A stretch of 64,000 bases of DNA, taken from the NCBI GenBank assembly GCA_027186245.1, contig CP114497.1, positions 1,495,501 to 1,559,500 on the forward strand, read 5' to 3'. This stretch comes from Coriaria nepalensis. Taxonomy: Eukaryota > Streptophyta > Magnoliopsida > Cucurbitales > Coriariaceae. The number at the start of each line of letters is the position of its first letter. Position 1 is the first letter of the stretch. Below, piece after piece: positions 31,607 through 43,599 of this stretch. The notes under the pieces were generated by a model, which worked only from the letters and a program-made list of their open reading frames with translations, searched no databases and was not told where the DNA came from. The position numbers were made by a program, and so were the translations under genes.

Positions 31607-33769
31607 AGCTTAGAAACTTCTTCCTTATGTCAGATCGCCTTAGATTATGCCCTGGTTTAACTACGTTTGAGATACGGAAAACTGTGTAAAAAGAAGGCGT
31701 TTGGTTGTTGATTGTAACCACTGGTTTCAGTACTATGTGATGGAACTTAATGATAAAATTTCTTAGGAGCCATTTTTAGTAGTTTGAATTCATTTTTACT
31801 TTATTCCAACTGTGAGTTTGAGTTTAGTTTGGTTCAGATCCGAACAGATTAAACTGAATCCAAATCATACGTCTAAATTCAAATGAATAACACAGATGTA
31901 GCAGGCTCTGTAAGTGTGATTTTGGGTCGAGATGGGATGATACATAATGTGATCCAAGCCATAGACAAACCCATATATAAATGGATCACTCTTAACTTCA
32001 AAAGCACGGAGTTGGGCCAGGCCTCTTTGTGTGAGAATATCAATGGGCCCTCGATCACCGGCATCTATCGTAACCTCGCCCTTCAGCTTCCCAAAAAATG
32101 CACCGCGAATTTTGGCCCATGTATGTACATCCCCACTCTCCACCCATCTTTTATTTAACAATGCCCGACGCATAAGATGTTCCTTTTCTTTTTTTTGGTC
32201 ACTAAGAAAACTTCATTAATGTGTTTCTTGTTATCTGTTTCTTTTACAGGTGGGGATATCATGAAGAAATAGAAGGATTGATGTTTTCTATTGCTAGTAA
32301 ATAATACGTGAACAATATGTGAGTTAGTTTTCAAGCATCTATCTGTTTGTTGCATGGGACAAAAAAAAAATAAATTAAGGAAAGAAAAAAGAGACATGTG
32401 TCGTTATTAACAGACTTGTAATAAGATCAATCACTCGGTCTACTTAATAAAAATATATATACGTATATACCAGTAAGCTTAATTAAAAAGATAATATTAA
32501 TTAAATTATTATATTCCATAAGTTTAATAATAATTTAATACAATATAAAAATAAAAATCTCACATTTTTAAGTTTATCATATATTTTTTTTAATTATTAA
32601 TTATTTTTTAAAATTATTAATTATTTTTTAAAATTATTAATTTCACATAATAACGGTCCCATACCTCAAACTTAAAGATTAGCAGTACCGGTCGTAGACA
32701 ATGAATAGTGTACTTATTAAATGCATAGCGTACTTGATTTAAGAGTTGAAAACAATATAAGTCATAGACAATGAATTCAACGTCGATTGATTTGATTGGT
32801 TGATTGATTGCCTTCCCCTATTATGCCTACTTACCTATCTTTTCAGGCCCATTTAAAGATAGAGAGAGAGGTAGCATGTTTTATTTCAGTTAAATAAAGC
32901 CGACATGTCGTAAAAAAAGCCCATTTAAAGATAGGGAGGAGAAGTAAAAAAAAAAAATGCAAAAACTTGTACCAAATTTAGAGCCATCATATAGTTAATT
33001 GTCTATTGATGGTGTCGGTTAGGTACGTAGTCGAGCCCTCAAATGAAAATAGAAAGATGTTAAATAATCACCAAATAATGTGACAACAATAATGAGGCGT
33101 ACCAATTTTTTAATGCTGGCAACTAGCTTTGCTTAATTTGGCGTTACATCAACCATTGAAATCCATTCCCACAAGAGATTAAGGGCTTCTCTGTCAACAC
33201 AAGAGTCATATATGCTTGAAGTGAAAGTGAAATATTTTAGATTTTATTTTAAAATAATTTTAAGTAAATTTTTATTTATTTTTTATTTTAAAAATAAATA
33301 TTTTATTTTATTTTATTTTATTTAGAATTATTTAATTTAATTTAAAATAAAATTTAATAGTTTTTAATTAAATAAATAATAGTTTAATTAAATTATGTAG
33401 AGCAACTCTAAATTAAATATTTATTAGGAGCCCTAAAATTAATTTAGAAATATAGATAAATATATAGATAATATGGAAATTTATGATGCAACTAAAAAAA
33501 ATATCACATCCAATACTAAACATTTAGTCACTCACACCTTCCCACTTATACGTCAACCATTAATTTGATCGAAACTAGTTTCATATTCCTAACCAAGCGA
33601 GTCATGTTCCCAGTTGTCAAATATTATCATTACTTTCTTCAAGCAAAGTTCCGCCAACCTGAAGGGCCAAGATAAATTCATATGCGTAATGTGATTACTA
33701 ACTCATTCTCTCATCTCCTTATATAAAAGGAACATCAAACCATGAAACATTCGCCACTCCTCACTCAAA
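31607..33769. other. Spacer between histone H3 and the P450 gene
   Basis: The first 200 bases are the H3 3' region. A GC-richer patch at 31870-32160 has overlapping open frames on both strands that I cannot assign. From 32440 on the sequence is AT-rich, with a short tandem of TTAATTATTTTTTAAAATTA near 32590-32642 and a TTTAT-rich block at 33240-33330. The P450 TATA box (TTATATAAAAGG, 33719-33730) lies at the right end. No gene is supported. Confidence 0.4.
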
Positions 33770-36037
33770 ATGGCTGATCAAAGCACACAATACTACGTTC
33801 TTTTCACTATTCTCATCCCCATCTTAACTCTTCTCTTCCACCACCTACTCAAAAGAATCACCGCCAACCCACCACCATCAAACACTCATCTCCACCGCCC
33901 CAGCCTCCCTAACAGCCCACCGGCTCTCCCCTTCATTGGCCACCTCCATCTCCTAACACCTGACCTCCCCAAATGCTTCCAGAAGCTCTCCACAAAATAC
34001 GGACCCCTCCTCTATCTCCGTCTGGGTGCCGTCCGTTGCCTCCTTGTCTCCTCCGCCTCCACCGCCACGGAAATCTTCAAAACACAAGACCTTCTCTTCT
34101 CCTCTCGCCCTACTTTCGCTTTCAGCGACGAACTACCCTACGGCTCATCCGGTTTCTTTGCCGCTCCATATGGTGAATACTGGCGGTTCATGAAGAAGCT
34201 CACAACCTCTGAACTCATCGCTCCTCGACAGATTGAACTCTCGCGAGCTGTCCGGTCCAGAGAGATCGAACGATTTTTACGTAAATTGTTGGAGAGCAGT
34301 CTGAAAGGAGAAAAGGTCGATATAGGAGCGGGGTTAATGAAGCTTACGAACAATATTACGTGTACAATGGTGATGAGTACGCCGTGTTCGGACGATAATG
34401 ATGATGCGGAGAAGATTCGGAAGTTGATTAAGGAAACGGCGGAGATGGCGGCGAAGGTTTGTTTCGGGGATCTCTTTGCATGGCCGTTTAAGCGGTTGGG
34501 ATTCTGGCTGTATGGGAGAAAGGCTCGAGATGTGACGCTTCAATACGACGCCATTTTGGAGAAGGTTATGAAGCAGCATGAAGAGAGAGCCCAAGGCCGA
34601 GAGAGCTGTGAAGGAGAAGAGTATTATTATGAGGATTTGATGGATATACTTTTGAGGGTTTATCGCGACGACAAGTCGGAATTAAAGCTAACCAGAACCA
34701 ACATCAAGTCTTTCTTGCTTGTAAGTGATTAGTTAATCTAACTCAATTTTTTTTATAATAATTATAAAATTAATATATACGTCACATTCAAAATTTATAT
34801 ATTTTATTTAATTTTTTTATAAAATTTTTTGATAATATATTTTTACCCCGCACACCCCCCAATCTTTTTTGTACCTTTATCATAGGTTATATATCCCCTA
34901 TGACTTTGAGATTCGGACTCTACCGCCGCCGAAAATAAATAAGTTATTTAATTTTATATTATAAATAATATATTAAATATATAATAATTAAAATTGATTT
35001 TTATTTAATCACAATCACGAATATGTACTTATCTATGTAGTTTGAATGTATGGTCTAAATCGACATAGACACATTAAATAATATTATATGTTTATGCCTT
35101 TAGAAAGATAAGAAATATATTTATTATATTTAATATATTGTCACGTGATATGGAAAATGACTTCATAAACTCTTTAGGACTTCAAAAAGGTGAAAAAACA
35201 ACTAAAAAATATGTGTTACCTATACTTCATTTGCATGAACTTGTGAAGAAAAGTTTTACCCCATCAATTCAGAAACTTGATTTCGTGCAAATTAATGTCG
35301 TGATTACAAAATTATATATATCCAAATTCCAAATAAAAGATGTGTCGATGTGATATGTGTAGGAACTCTTCCTTGGTGGAACTGGAACGTCTATGGAGGT
35401 GATGCAGTGGGCGATGGCGGAGCTCATTAATCATCCTCATGTTTTCAATAAGCTTAGAGAAGAAATAAATTCTCTTGTGGGAAATATGAGACTCGTTCAA
35501 GAATCTGATATCCCAAATCTTCCATATCTACAAGCAGTTATGAAAGAATGCTTACGATTATACCCGGCATTGCCTGTAACATTTAGGAAGTGTCGTGACG
35601 ATTGTAGCATCAACGGCTTCGACATTCCTAAAGACATCACTGTTGCGATCAACCTATTCGCGATAATGCGTGATCCAGAAGCATGGGACAATCCGAATGA
35701 GTTCAGACCAGAAAGATTCTTCAATGTGCCTGGGCAGAAACATGTCCAGTATGAAATCAAGGGGCAAAATTTTAATTTTGTTCCGTTCGGTGGGGGACGG
35801 AGAGGGTGTCCTGGCTCGACGTTGGCATATACTATGATCAACACCGTGATTGCAGCACTAGTTCAATGCTTTGATTGGAAAGTTCATGGAGATCGTGATG
35901 ATAAAGATGGAAATGGTGAAGGATTAAAGGTAAACATGGAAATTGGACCGGGTTTAGGTCTGCCTATGGCTCACGCATTTCTTTGTTATCCTATTGTTTG
36001 TTTCAACCCATTTGCAAATGATCGTGATGAATCATGA
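33770..36037 (+). CDS. Cytochrome P450, clan 71 (CYP93/CYP705/CYP712 group)
   Basis: An ER-anchored heme monooxygenase, probably of specialised (phenylpropanoid or terpenoid) metabolism; the substrate is unknown. Two exons, 33770-34720 and 35363-36037, sum to 1,626 nt, giving 541 residues with the single phase-0 intron typical of the group. An N-terminal membrane helix is at about 8-28, followed by the proline-rich hinge LPNSPPALPFIGHLHLL. The ExxR helix is KECLR (E379, R382), then FRPERF, and the heme loop FGGGRRGCPG with Cys466. The oxygen-binding I-helix motif, normally (A/G)GTDT(S/T), reads GGTGTS (322-327), with Gly325 in place of the acidic residue. All other landmarks are intact. Confidence 0.92.
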
Positions 36038-37067
36038 ATTAGATCTAATTAGTTAGACGTTTTATACATAAATAGTATGCTGAGGAGTACACTATATATG
36101 TCCCAGCATAGGCTTGAATCGATCGCTTGATGTCGATTGAAACCCGAATCATATGTCAGTTGTTATGTTGTTTGATTATTGACTATTATGTTATTGTCTA
36201 AGTACCGATGAATTGATTGTCTGGGGATTTGAATTTGGATATACATGAGTATTAATCTGTTAACAAGGTAATGTCAAAACTATTGTATTTTTATAGAATT
36301 ATTTTTCTTTGCATGGGCATGGTATACAGTCACGTGGCAATAAAATTTCATCACAATCATATATATTAATCTCATATGATGATTTATATGATGCATGAAA
36401 ATAATATTTGTTATGATAATTAAGACATACTATATGACCGATGGACCATAAAACATACCCATAATTCCGTAATCGCTTGCTGAATGGATTATAAAATGGT
36501 AGATTATTTGGTGCCGATGCACCTAATAATTAAGTCCTAAACGTGATGTTGAGATCTTTTGCTTTGTAACTACCCTTTCGTGCTTCACTAAAAGACTCAT
36601 AAATGATACTAATCTATATTGTCTTTATGTTACACCGAACATTATTATACATTACAACGTTACAAGCATTAGAAAATATATGTAAGACTTACATTTTGTT
36701 TCAAAGTGATCATGTCGGGTGACTAGGTTGTTTGCATATGGCTCCCCCACTACTACTGCCAGCACGCCAATGGAATCCTAAGTTGGTTAAGTGGGTCATA
36801 ATAAAAGATTAGTAACGTTTCAAAGATTTAAACGTGTCTAGGAGAGCAGTAGGTGGTTGGACAGATTTTTAGAAAGGGATGCTGTCTATGGTAGTGTTCA
36901 CTGGGGTGGGACGAGGAGCTTCTAATGAGATTAGGTTACTGGGTTTGGGGTGGACACATGAGAAGTAGAATGGTTAGAAAACATATTAGATTATGTTGTA
37001 ACAATGGTAACATAAGATTTGGGGGTGAGTGATTGGGTTACAAGAGGTTCACCGTTTTCAAGTGATG
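36038..37067. other. Spacer after the P450 gene
   Basis: The 3' region of the P450, then unremarkable AT-rich sequence. No gene is recognised. Confidence 0.35.
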
Positions 37068-37690
37068 TTAGATTGGCTTTGCTAGAATAAGAGCCTGTGT
37101 AGTGTCTAGTTGTGTATTAATTTGATGTAGGTGGGATATGATTGAAGACAGTTTTGTAAGCCCTTGCTTCTCTTTACTTGGTTTGGAAATTGACTTTGTA
37201 GGCTCATGACAATTTGTGGATGTAAAACCTAAATCAGTTGCTAGTAGAGTTTTGGTAATATGGGAGATGACAACTTTGCACTGAGAGTCTAGGATGACCA
37301 ATTTTCCAACATGTTTTGCAATAGGGGGGGATATTTCATAGGCGATTGGTTGCCAAAAACCAACAGATTCATGTTCAATCAATACCTCGAAGGCTACTTC
37401 CTCCGATACATCAAGTTCGACAAGGCCTTTGGCAATGCTCGGACGAGAGAAATTGGAAGTGGCTTCATCCACTTTAAGAGACTTACCTATCAAACCAGCA
37501 ATGACAGCTAAAGAAGCCTAGGCATAAAGGTGACATGGTAACAGAGGAAAGTTAATCCAGATTGGTACTATGGAAGGTTTTTCGTCTAGAATAAAATGTG
37601 GTGAGTATTTTAGCAATCTCATGGGATACCCATAAATCCACCATGAACCCTTTGACCAAACCCTAAGATGATCCTCTTAGGAACCAATTC
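37068..37690 (-). mobile_element. Retroelement fragment (DUF4283-like domain), decayed
   Basis: The minus-strand translation contains IVPIWINFPLLP, an in-frame TAG, then IGKSLKVDEATSNFSRPSIA and GFWQPIAYE. This order (VPVWI-F-LP ... GKPLKVDEAT ... SRPSVARV ... Y E) is the pattern of the DUF4283 domain found in plant LINE-type retroelement ORF1 proteins and similar genes. It is broken by at least one stop codon. It has no visible ends and stops just before the broken P450 exon. Confidence 0.7.
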
Positions 37691-37819
37691 TCAGAATAAT
37701 ATGGTTATGATCAATCACCCCAATATGCACCTCTTCATGAAAATCAGTTTGGGATAAGGATTTCTGAATGTTAGTAACGAGAAGCTTGCCATGGGTGAAA
37801 GAATCATATTCGTTCAACG

Positions 37820-38482
37820 GATCTTTTTGTGGGCGGCACGGGCACATCAACGGAAATGATGCAATCGACGATAGCCGAGCTGATCAATCATCCCCAAGCA
37901 TTCAAAAGCCTAAGGGAAGAAATAAGCTCTCTTGTGGGCAATACTAAACTTGTTGAAGAAGATGATATCCAAAATCTACCCTACTTGCAAGAAGTTGTGA
38001 AAGAATCTCTACGACTATACCCGGCAGTGACGGTGGCAATGCACGGTTGTCGGGAAAATTGCGAGATCAATGGGATTGACATACCTAAGAACACGATGGT
38101 GGCCATCAATCTTCTTGCTGTTATGAGAGACCCTACCATTTGGGAAAACCCCGATGAATTCATTCCTTAAAGGTTCTTAGCCTCATCAAAAGGTGTTCAA
38201 CATAACGAGATGAAACTTATTCAGCGTGAAATCAAAGGGCAAAATTTCGATTTTGTACCATTTGGTGGAGGAAGAAGAGGGTGTCCTGGTGCAGCACTGG
38301 CATTCACTACCATCAGTTTGGTGACTGCTGCCATGATTCAGTGCTTTGATTGGAAGGTTAATGGTGGAAGAGATCTTGGCAAGGCTGATATGGAGATCGG
38401 GTCAGGTTTGGGTTTGCCTATGGCCCACCCACTTACGTGTGTTCATGTTGTTCACTTCAACCCATTTGATACCGATGCATAA
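37820..38482 (+). pseudogene. Cytochrome P450 pseudogene (second exon only)
   Basis: This aligns with exon 2 of the P450 at 33770-36037. It starts at DLFVGGTGTSTEMM, continues through KESLR (ExxR), then EFIP-stop-RF where FRPERF is expected (TAA at about 38168 replaces the Glu codon), and on to FGGGRRGCPG and the C-terminus, ending FNPFDTDA. No first exon is found upstream, and the expected AG acceptor just before 37820 reads ACG. It keeps the same unusual GGTGTS I-helix as the intact gene. A remnant of a tandem P450 duplicate. Confidence 0.9.
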
Positions 38483-39118
38483 TTGCTTACAAGTCACATT
38501 ATACAAACGTATCCCTCTTTCATGTGTTACTCAAGTTACTTTGTGTTATGAAGCCTTGTATTCTCATGTTCTAATAATCACATTATACAAATGTATCCCT
38601 GTTTGAAAAGAAAAGGAGGAGAAAGTCGAATGTTCTGAATTGTAGTACAATATTAATTAAAAATAAAATAAAATATAAATAGATTTGGGAAATGGGGCCA
38701 ATCTTCATCGGTCTTTAATTAGAAGGTATATTCATCAATGATTAATCAAACATAGAACGGATTTTTTTTGCATCCAAGCCTATTGTCTTATGTATAGTTG
38801 AAGGAAGGAAGTAAATTAACAATTCAAGTTACACAAGTTTCCAGGGAAAACCCTGCTAGAGCCAGTGGGCAGAGTATAAACCATGTTGAAGAGCTCAAAG
38901 TTTAGCTTTCAAACCCCGAAGCAAAACGACCAAGAACAAGAACCAAAAGTAATCGCATCTCGGTAAATGAAAAGTCCTAAAAAATAAAAGTTGGGAAACC
39001 CTGTCATATATTGTGAAGAGGAAATATCCACTAAGATGTAATGATAGAAAGAAGGAAATAAAAAGGGATTTACCAGAATAGCACAGCAGAAATGAAAAGC
39101 CAGAAGAATTAAACAGTT
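38483..39118. other. Convergent 3' spacer
   Basis: Between the P450 pseudogene and the 3' end of the RABA4 gene. A short phrase (CACATTATACAAA-GTATCCCT) occurs twice, near 38496-38516 and 38580-38600, beside the old P450 3' end. No gene is seen. Confidence 0.35.
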
Positions 39119-40708
39119 TTATGAAGTCGTCCCACAACATGTGGATTTCCGTTCTGGCTCGGGCTCTTGTCCCGGAACAACAATCTTAGTACCCTTCAGA
39201 AGGGCCGAATTCCCTCCGGACTCTGATTCATCATTAGCAATAAGGGCCTTTTTGCTGATTATCCGGTAAATTTCAGTAAGTACTGTGATGAATGCTGATT
39301 CAACATTAATTGCTTCAAGGGCAGATGTCTCCATGAAGAAGAGATTCTCCTTTTGGGCAAAATCTTTGGCATCCTCTGTGGGTACGGCTCGAAGAGTGCT
39401 GTCAAGATCTGTCTTGTTACCAACAAGCATGATCACGATATTTTTGTCTGCGTGGGACCGGAGTTCTTCTAACCACCTTGCCACGTGGTCGAATGTCTGA
39501 CGCTTGGTTATATCGTAGACTAGCATTGCCCCCACTGCACCTCTATAGTATGCACTTGTCACGGCCCGGTACCTAAAATGCCATCAAAGTTGATTATTAC
39601 AGAGAAAATTGATAAACAAAACATAGCCAGAATGAATGAGCAACTATCTACCTCCACCTCATCTTGACACAATCAAAACTTAACATAAAATATCAACAAA
39701 TATTAGCCAGCTAATTTAGCTTACATCCATATAGATTGTAGCATTCCATTACATGTGGGCTGGAATAACTGGTGCAAGAAAAATATGCTAAAAGTTTTTT
39801 CACTATCTCACACTGTTTTACCCTGTCCCATTCTCGGTAGGACCAAATTACCTGTGGGGAAAAAATGAACAATTCTCAAGTTGTGATGCCCGAGTCAGAC
39901 AATTTCCTTGACAAGTTCACATCATAGAAACATTGAACTCAGAACGTATGGACTCAGGTTGTAGAATGTCGATTAAAATCCAGAAACTAATTTCCCATCA
40001 TTAACCTAAAGATTGCGTCCTATCATCAAACAACCCGTTCTTAATCTGTTTCCTGCTAGTTCTATTCATCACCATTAGTCTCTAGTCAAATTCATATATT
40101 CTAAAGCACCTAATACTATAACATATAGTTATAACCCTAGAAGTAGCGAATACCAACTTCACAAAGAATGTTCCATTCATTTCCTCATTAACTCGCAGTC
40201 ATATTCAACAAGAGTTTGTGATCCTTGTGAAGGATTACCTTTGCAATCCCCTTGTACTAGACAGATCCTGTAAAAGATAGCTTTGATTGTATTTATGCAA
40301 GCAAAAGATTTTCACTTCTACGTACAGCAGGAGTACTTTCTAATTTATACTTCACCCAAAATCATCCATCGAAGATTCGATCCAAATTCAAAATCAATCC
40401 AATCATATACAGAAGCTCAAAATTGAAAATCTAACTCATCTTTTTTATTTTTCTGTCTTGAAAATAAAGCTAGATCGATACCTTTCCTGACCAGCAGTAT
40501 CCCATATCTGAGCCTTGACGGTTTTGTGGTCAATGACGAGTGTCTTGGTCTGGAACTCAACCCCGATGGTTGCTTTTGAATCCAAATTGAACTCATTTCT
40601 GGCAAACCGAGCTAGAAGCTGAGATTTTCCAACTGCGGAATCTCCAATCAGCACAACCTTGAACACATAATCGATCTTCTGATTGAAATTCACCTGCAAA
40701 TTCGACAT
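39119..40708 (-). CDS. RABA4: Rab GTPase, RABA4 type
   Basis: A small GTPase of trans-Golgi/recycling vesicles; RABA4 members direct secretion to growing tips and walls. Two exons: 40708-40482 and 39572-39119, 681 nt, 226 residues. G motifs are GDSAVGKS (22-29), an effector loop ending in [22 protein letters not shown] (usual NKxD) and ETSAL. The start [17 protein letters not shown] is the RABA4 form. The C-terminus CCGTTS has the double Cys for geranylgeranylation. The intron sits in [14 protein letters not shown], as usual in RABA genes. Confidence 0.93.
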
Positions 40709-41615
40709 TCCACTCCCTAATCTAAGAACAAATTGTCCACTTCCAAGAGCAAAAATCAGAAGCAAAGAGGAAAAGAAATCAATCGCCGATCTATCAGGAA
40801 GGAATCTGATCGAGCCCAGAATAGCTTACAACACAAAATCCAAACAATTCATGTGTATTAGTAGTGTATGAATACGCTGAAAAAGGCAAACAAGGGATTT
40901 TATACAGATTAGACCAGGTGAAGGTCTCAGGAAAGAGTCGCAGAGTTGTAGTAGCAGAGAAAGATAAATTTTAGAGAGAGAGAGAGACGATTTAGGGTTT
41001 GAAGAAAGATGAAAAAGAGCTGAAGCTTTTTGACATGGAGGGGCGGAATGGAGGGAGGGAGACCAACGACTCGACGTGGGCCCCAGTAAACGGTTTCTTA
41101 CATGCAAACCATGTTTTCCAAGAAAACCGTACCGAAAATTGGGCCAAACATTAAACGACGTCGCATTACGGTTTCTTACATGTTTTTCTAGGTTCTCTTG
41201 AATGTGGGCCACTGACCCACATTATGATGTTGGGAGTTAGCCCAATGCAAGCCCTAAACTCTCCTTTTTAACTTACCATGTTGGGCTATACTAAAATATC
41301 CGATTTTTTTTTTTTTTATTTCAGTGATTTTATAATTTTATAGTGGCATCAGCCATTAGTGCAGTGTTTTACCATCCGTACACTTGTACTATACAATAAT
41401 AACAATAATAACGGTAATATAATAATAAATTAATATTTATAACAATAATTATACTAATAATAGTAATACACCGTCATTTAGTACAACACACAACAACCTC
41501 CTACTTAAAACGTTATTACAAAACATGACTCCACAATCTTTGTTTTTTTCTTTTTCTTTCTTTCAATCTTCTTCCTTTCCTTCCTATTGCTATCTGTACA
41601 GAAATGAAAACAAAA
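40709..41615. other. RABA4 promoter and bHLH 3' region
   Basis: The 5' untranslated region and promoter of RABA4 run to about 41200, with a GA run near 40974-40986. From 41290 to 41480 there are T, AAT and ATA runs of low complexity. The rest is the 3' untranslated region of the bHLH gene. No other gene is seen. Confidence 0.35.
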
Positions 41616-43287
41616 TCAAGAAGAAAGATTCATTAAAGTTTCATGCTTCCTTTTACTTGACGAACAAGTGCAACTTGCTTTCTTTTTCGCCAGTGTCTGC
41701 AACCAGAAAAGAAGCCCAACTTTTTGTGATCAGATAGAAAAAAGAAGAAGAAAATAAGATTTGAAAAAAGAGTTTGGTTTAGATGTTCATGAGCATCATA
41801 ACATTTCTAGGTTGTCCTTATCAAACTTTTGATGGATTCATTACCTTCACCTCTCTTTGCAGATTTTTAATGTACTCAACCGCCAAATCCAACATGTCCG
41901 CCGTGCTCGTTTGCTGCCCGACAAGAACAAGAAAAAAATTGTGAAAATTTTTATCTTTAGAAGGGGTAGTGAAAAAGGACTTCAGATCTTTCATTTCTAA
42001 GATCTTAAATTACCTTGTCCATGTCAGGAAACAGGTCTTGCAGTTTCTTCATTCTTTCACTTATCCGGGTTCTTCTTATCTGAAAATTCACAATACAAAA
42101 GATTTATATAAAAAAAAAATTGAATACAGGATTGATCCATTGATTGATTATCAAAAACAGATTCAAATTCTAACCCTTTCTGCAATGCTTCTAGGGTGAG
42201 TGGCACATCCTCTTTTGGCCCGAATCTGACAAGGAACTGAATCTTCAAACTGCAAGAACTTGTCCATAGTAGCCATCTCGGAAAATATCTTGGGCAAGCT
42301 CAAATGATGAGTCAAACCATGTACACTAGTCCTAGTAAAATCTGCAATCTAAAAGAAGAAGGAAAACATAAACCTCATTAAATTATGCAATGTTCAATGA
42401 GTGTAAGAATTTTCCAACTACAAGGAAACATCAAACACGCCATATTTGTAGCTTGTTAGTACCCGAGTTTCACTTGCATTATTTGAAGAAGAGAACACAT
42501 TTCCGCTATTGTCCCGGGCCCGTTTTAAGCCCATGAATGAAGAGCCGTCCCGAGAACTATTCGGGAAAGTGGCAATATCATAATTCTGATTACGATGCTC
42601 CTCCTCGGAAATTATAGACATATGCCCGGAAGAGAAGTTTATCTGCCTATTGGTATTACCACTAGTAGTACCGTTAGTGACAATGCCTGCAAGTTGTTCA
42701 AAGAGCTATTTTAAGCAACAACTTACCTAAATTGAAATAAATACAAATGGAACAGATAATGCAAAATTTCAAAGATTACCATTTTCAATGTTCAAGTTGG
42801 AGAAGAATCCGGCCGGAGAGCTACTTTGCCTAGCAAGAGAGCTGCCGAGTCTCATCGGATTCACAACGGTATACGGATTGATAACATCTTGATTTCTTCC
42901 ATACATGGTAGAAGATGATGAACCATTTTGCTTAGTAGTGGGGCCCACAGTTGTAGTTGTAGTTGAAGTTGTTGAAGTTGTTGTGGTTGAAGTTTCCTCT
43001 TCTTGTTTCACAGCTAGTACTCTTTGCTCTCCTCCTACAAGCCCTGAGGAGGGATCTTCTTCTGATCCATTATTACATGTTGACATGAATCTTGCTAACA
43101 TGGAATCCATCTCGGAATCCTCGCAATCTATGAAGTTAGATGGCGCCGAGGCGTAGTGGACCAGCCCGGAATCGTGGTGGTGGTGGTGGTGGTTGTTAGT
43201 AGCAGTGTTAGAATCCATGAAATCTGCGTACTTATTATTCATTTCCCCATCAGAGAAGTTGAAATTATTACTGTATAGAAGACTCAT
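41616..43287 (-). CDS. bHLH transcription factor, subfamily IX (FBH / bHLH130-like)
   Basis: A DNA-binding regulator; FBH relatives activate CONSTANS and stomatal genes through E-boxes. The target here is unknown. Exons in transcript order: 43287-42780, 42686-42463, 42348-42175, 42079-42014, 41913-41845, 41696-41616. They sum to 1,122 nt, giving 373 residues. The basic region CATHPRSIAERIRRTRISER has the His-Glu-Arg contacts. The helices MKKLQDLFPDMDKQTSTADM and LDLAVEYIKNLQ follow, then a CTCSSS tail as in this subfamily. The N-terminal half is low complexity (a 6-His run, Thr/Ser-rich tracts, poly-Ser). A 5'-untranslated intron is likely at 43307-43513, and a TATA box (TTTATATAAG on the minus strand) is at 43579-43588. 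Confidence 0.93.
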
Positions 43288-43306
43288 AACTAAACTCCTT
43301 ATAAAT

Positions 43307-43513
43307 CTGCAGAAAAATAAAATTGTGAGATTAACCTAATGAACAGAACAAGGGGATAAGAAGAATATGAACAAACTTTGTTTTTTTCTTTTTTTTTTCC
43401 TTCATAAATTCAAAAGCAAAAGGCTTTCTAAATGAAATCCCAATTCATTAATAATAATAATAATAACAATAATTAATAATAAAAAAAAATTACAGGAGAA
43501 ACAGAGTACTTAC
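43307..43513 (-). other. Probable 5'-UTR intron of the bHLH gene
   Basis: On the minus strand the donor CTACAGA|GTAAGT and the acceptor TTTTTCTGCAG|ATTTAT bracket an AT-rich 207-bp stretch that ends 19 bases before the start codon. Leader introns are common in this gene class. This is inferred from splice consensus only. Confidence 0.6.
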
Positions 43514-43599
43514 TCTGTAGTCTTTACGGCAGCACAGTTTTTCTGCAGAAAATCAGTCAAGAAATTGGTACTCTGTGGCTTATATAAACAACACCTCTC

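Noticed and set aside
31865..32173. 102-codon minus-strand frame downstream of histone H3, with overlapping plus-strand frames
   Set aside because: GC-richer than its surroundings, but the translation matches no family I know, and both strands are open over the same stretch. No splice or promoter support.
40826..41212. 128-codon minus-strand frame upstream of RABA4
   Set aside because: It covers the RABA4 leader and promoter; the translation is Ser/Leu-rich from CT-rich leader sequence and resembles no protein.
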